12,327 bases of DNA from Fimbriimonadales bacterium. GTDB lineage: Bacteria > Armatimonadota > Fimbriimonadia > Fimbriimonadales > GBS-DC. The stretch spans positions 1 to 12,327 of the forward strand of contig JANXCK010000209.1 in NCBI GenBank assembly GCA_025060055.1. The letters are read 5' to 3'. The translations under genes were made by a program, and so were the position numbers. Positions 11,957 through 12,327 of this stretch are shown piece by piece. A model generated the notes under the pieces. It made no database searches. It saw nothing but the letters and a program-made list of their open reading frames with translations, and was not told the origin of the DNA. How positions within the stretch are numbered: position 1 is the first letter of the stretch; every line of letters begins with the position of its first letter.

Positions 11957-12327
11957 ATGCAACACTCTAAAGCGCAACACAACACGGTCAAAAGGCTCGC
12001 TCGCAGCATCGTAGCGGTCTGTCTCGCGTTCGCTGCTCTGTCCAGCGTCGTCTCGGCACGAACCGACAACACAGCCACGCTCCCTGTGGACTTTGACCAG
12101 CTCACTCCCGGCTCCTACGCCCCCAACGAACTCATCGTCGGCGTCCACTCGCGCTTCCCCTTGCCTGCCACCGCCCGCGCCTTGACCCAGATCGGAGCCA
12201 TCGTGGATGGCATCCCCGCGCTGGGAGCCTATCGGGTGGTGCTGGCGCCGCACATCCCGATGCGCGAGGCAGCCGCGTGGATTGCCACGCTGCCTGGCGT
12301 GCGCTATGTGGAACCGAACTACTACTT
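11957..12327 (+). CDS. Subtilisin-family (S8) serine protease, 5' part
   Basis: The gene runs off the right edge after 123 codons. The ATG has CAGGAGGT upstream with an 8-nt spacer. A basic N-region and hydrophobic core (VKRLARSIVAVCLAFAALSSVVSA) form the signal peptide (about 1-34). Residues about 50-123 (LTPGSYAPNELIVGVHSRF..., QIGAIVDGIPALGAYRVVLAP, WIATLPGVRYVEPNYY) follow the subtilase N-terminal prodomain pattern (inhibitor I9/fervidolysin-like): 'P.ELIV...', 'G..V...', 'L...PGV.YVEPNY'. The catalytic Asp, His and Ser would lie beyond the window. The prodomain acts as an intramolecular chaperone and inhibitor and is cleaved on activation. Promoter copy 5 precedes it. Confidence 0.8.
   Translation, partial: MQHSKAQHNTVKRLARSIVAVCLAFAALSSVVSARTDNTATLPVDFDQLTPGSYAPNELIVGVHSRFPLPATARALTQIGAIVDGIPALGAYRVVLAPHIPMREAAAWIATLPGVRYVEPNYY

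Overview
The window is about 12.3 kb of moderately GC-rich bacterial DNA. It carries nine coding regions that can be supported, plus two fragments that may be one broken gene. Nearly every protein starts with a Sec or lipoprotein signal sequence. The exported repertoire (choice-of-anchor/DUF642, TSP3-type calcium repeats, fibre-like GxGTxxP repeats, LPP20/FlgT-like proteins, secreted proteases, CHAT domain) suggests a Gram-negative-type envelope. The overall style resembles environmental or thermophilic Armatimonadota/Fimbriimonadia; that placement is an impression, not a demonstration. No tRNA, rRNA, CRISPR array, transposase or phage core gene was seen.

Layout. 1-371: 3' end of a CHAT-domain protein. 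376-2051: a signal-peptide DUF642-like fragment, followed in another frame by an HEYGH metallopeptidase with TSP3 repeats and a beta-rich C-terminal domain. 2099-3751 (minus): a fibre-like secreted protein, convergent with the peptidase across a shared hairpin. 3752-4005: a divergent intergenic region rich in inverted repeats. 4006-5574: a secreted lysyl-endopeptidase-like serine protease. 5808-7328 and 7385-8182: two lipoproteins. 8317-9225, 9238-10506 and 10703-11689: an LPP20/FlgP-like protein, a FlgT-like protein and a CsgG/FlgT-C-like protein. 11957-end: the start of a subtilisin-family (S8) protease.

The most striking observation is a shared bipartite upstream element, RAACYYYGTCAC, exactly 18 nt, then CTANNN. 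It occurs five times, each 32-52 nt (from the end of CTANNN) upstream of a start codon: at 289-324, 5721-5756, 8232-8267, 10635-10670 and 11869-11904. Its geometry resembles an alternative (ECF-type) sigma-factor promoter. It precedes the DUF642 fragment, the first lipoprotein, the LPP20/FlgP-like gene, the CsgG-like gene and the subtilase. Genes lacking it (7385, 9238) lie directly downstream in the same direction, as if in operons. The window therefore looks like a piece of a co-regulated envelope and secretome regulon.

Possible joint function (inference). The LPP20/FlgP-like, FlgT-like and CsgG/FlgT-C-like trio recalls the FlgO/FlgP/FlgT outer-membrane ring proteins of Vibrio, but no flagellar gene is present here. 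It may be a periplasmic or outer-membrane assembly serving another structure, or secretion. The four protease-related genes (CHAT, HEYGH metallopeptidase, Lys-C-like, subtilase) suggest a proteolytic or surface-processing lifestyle.
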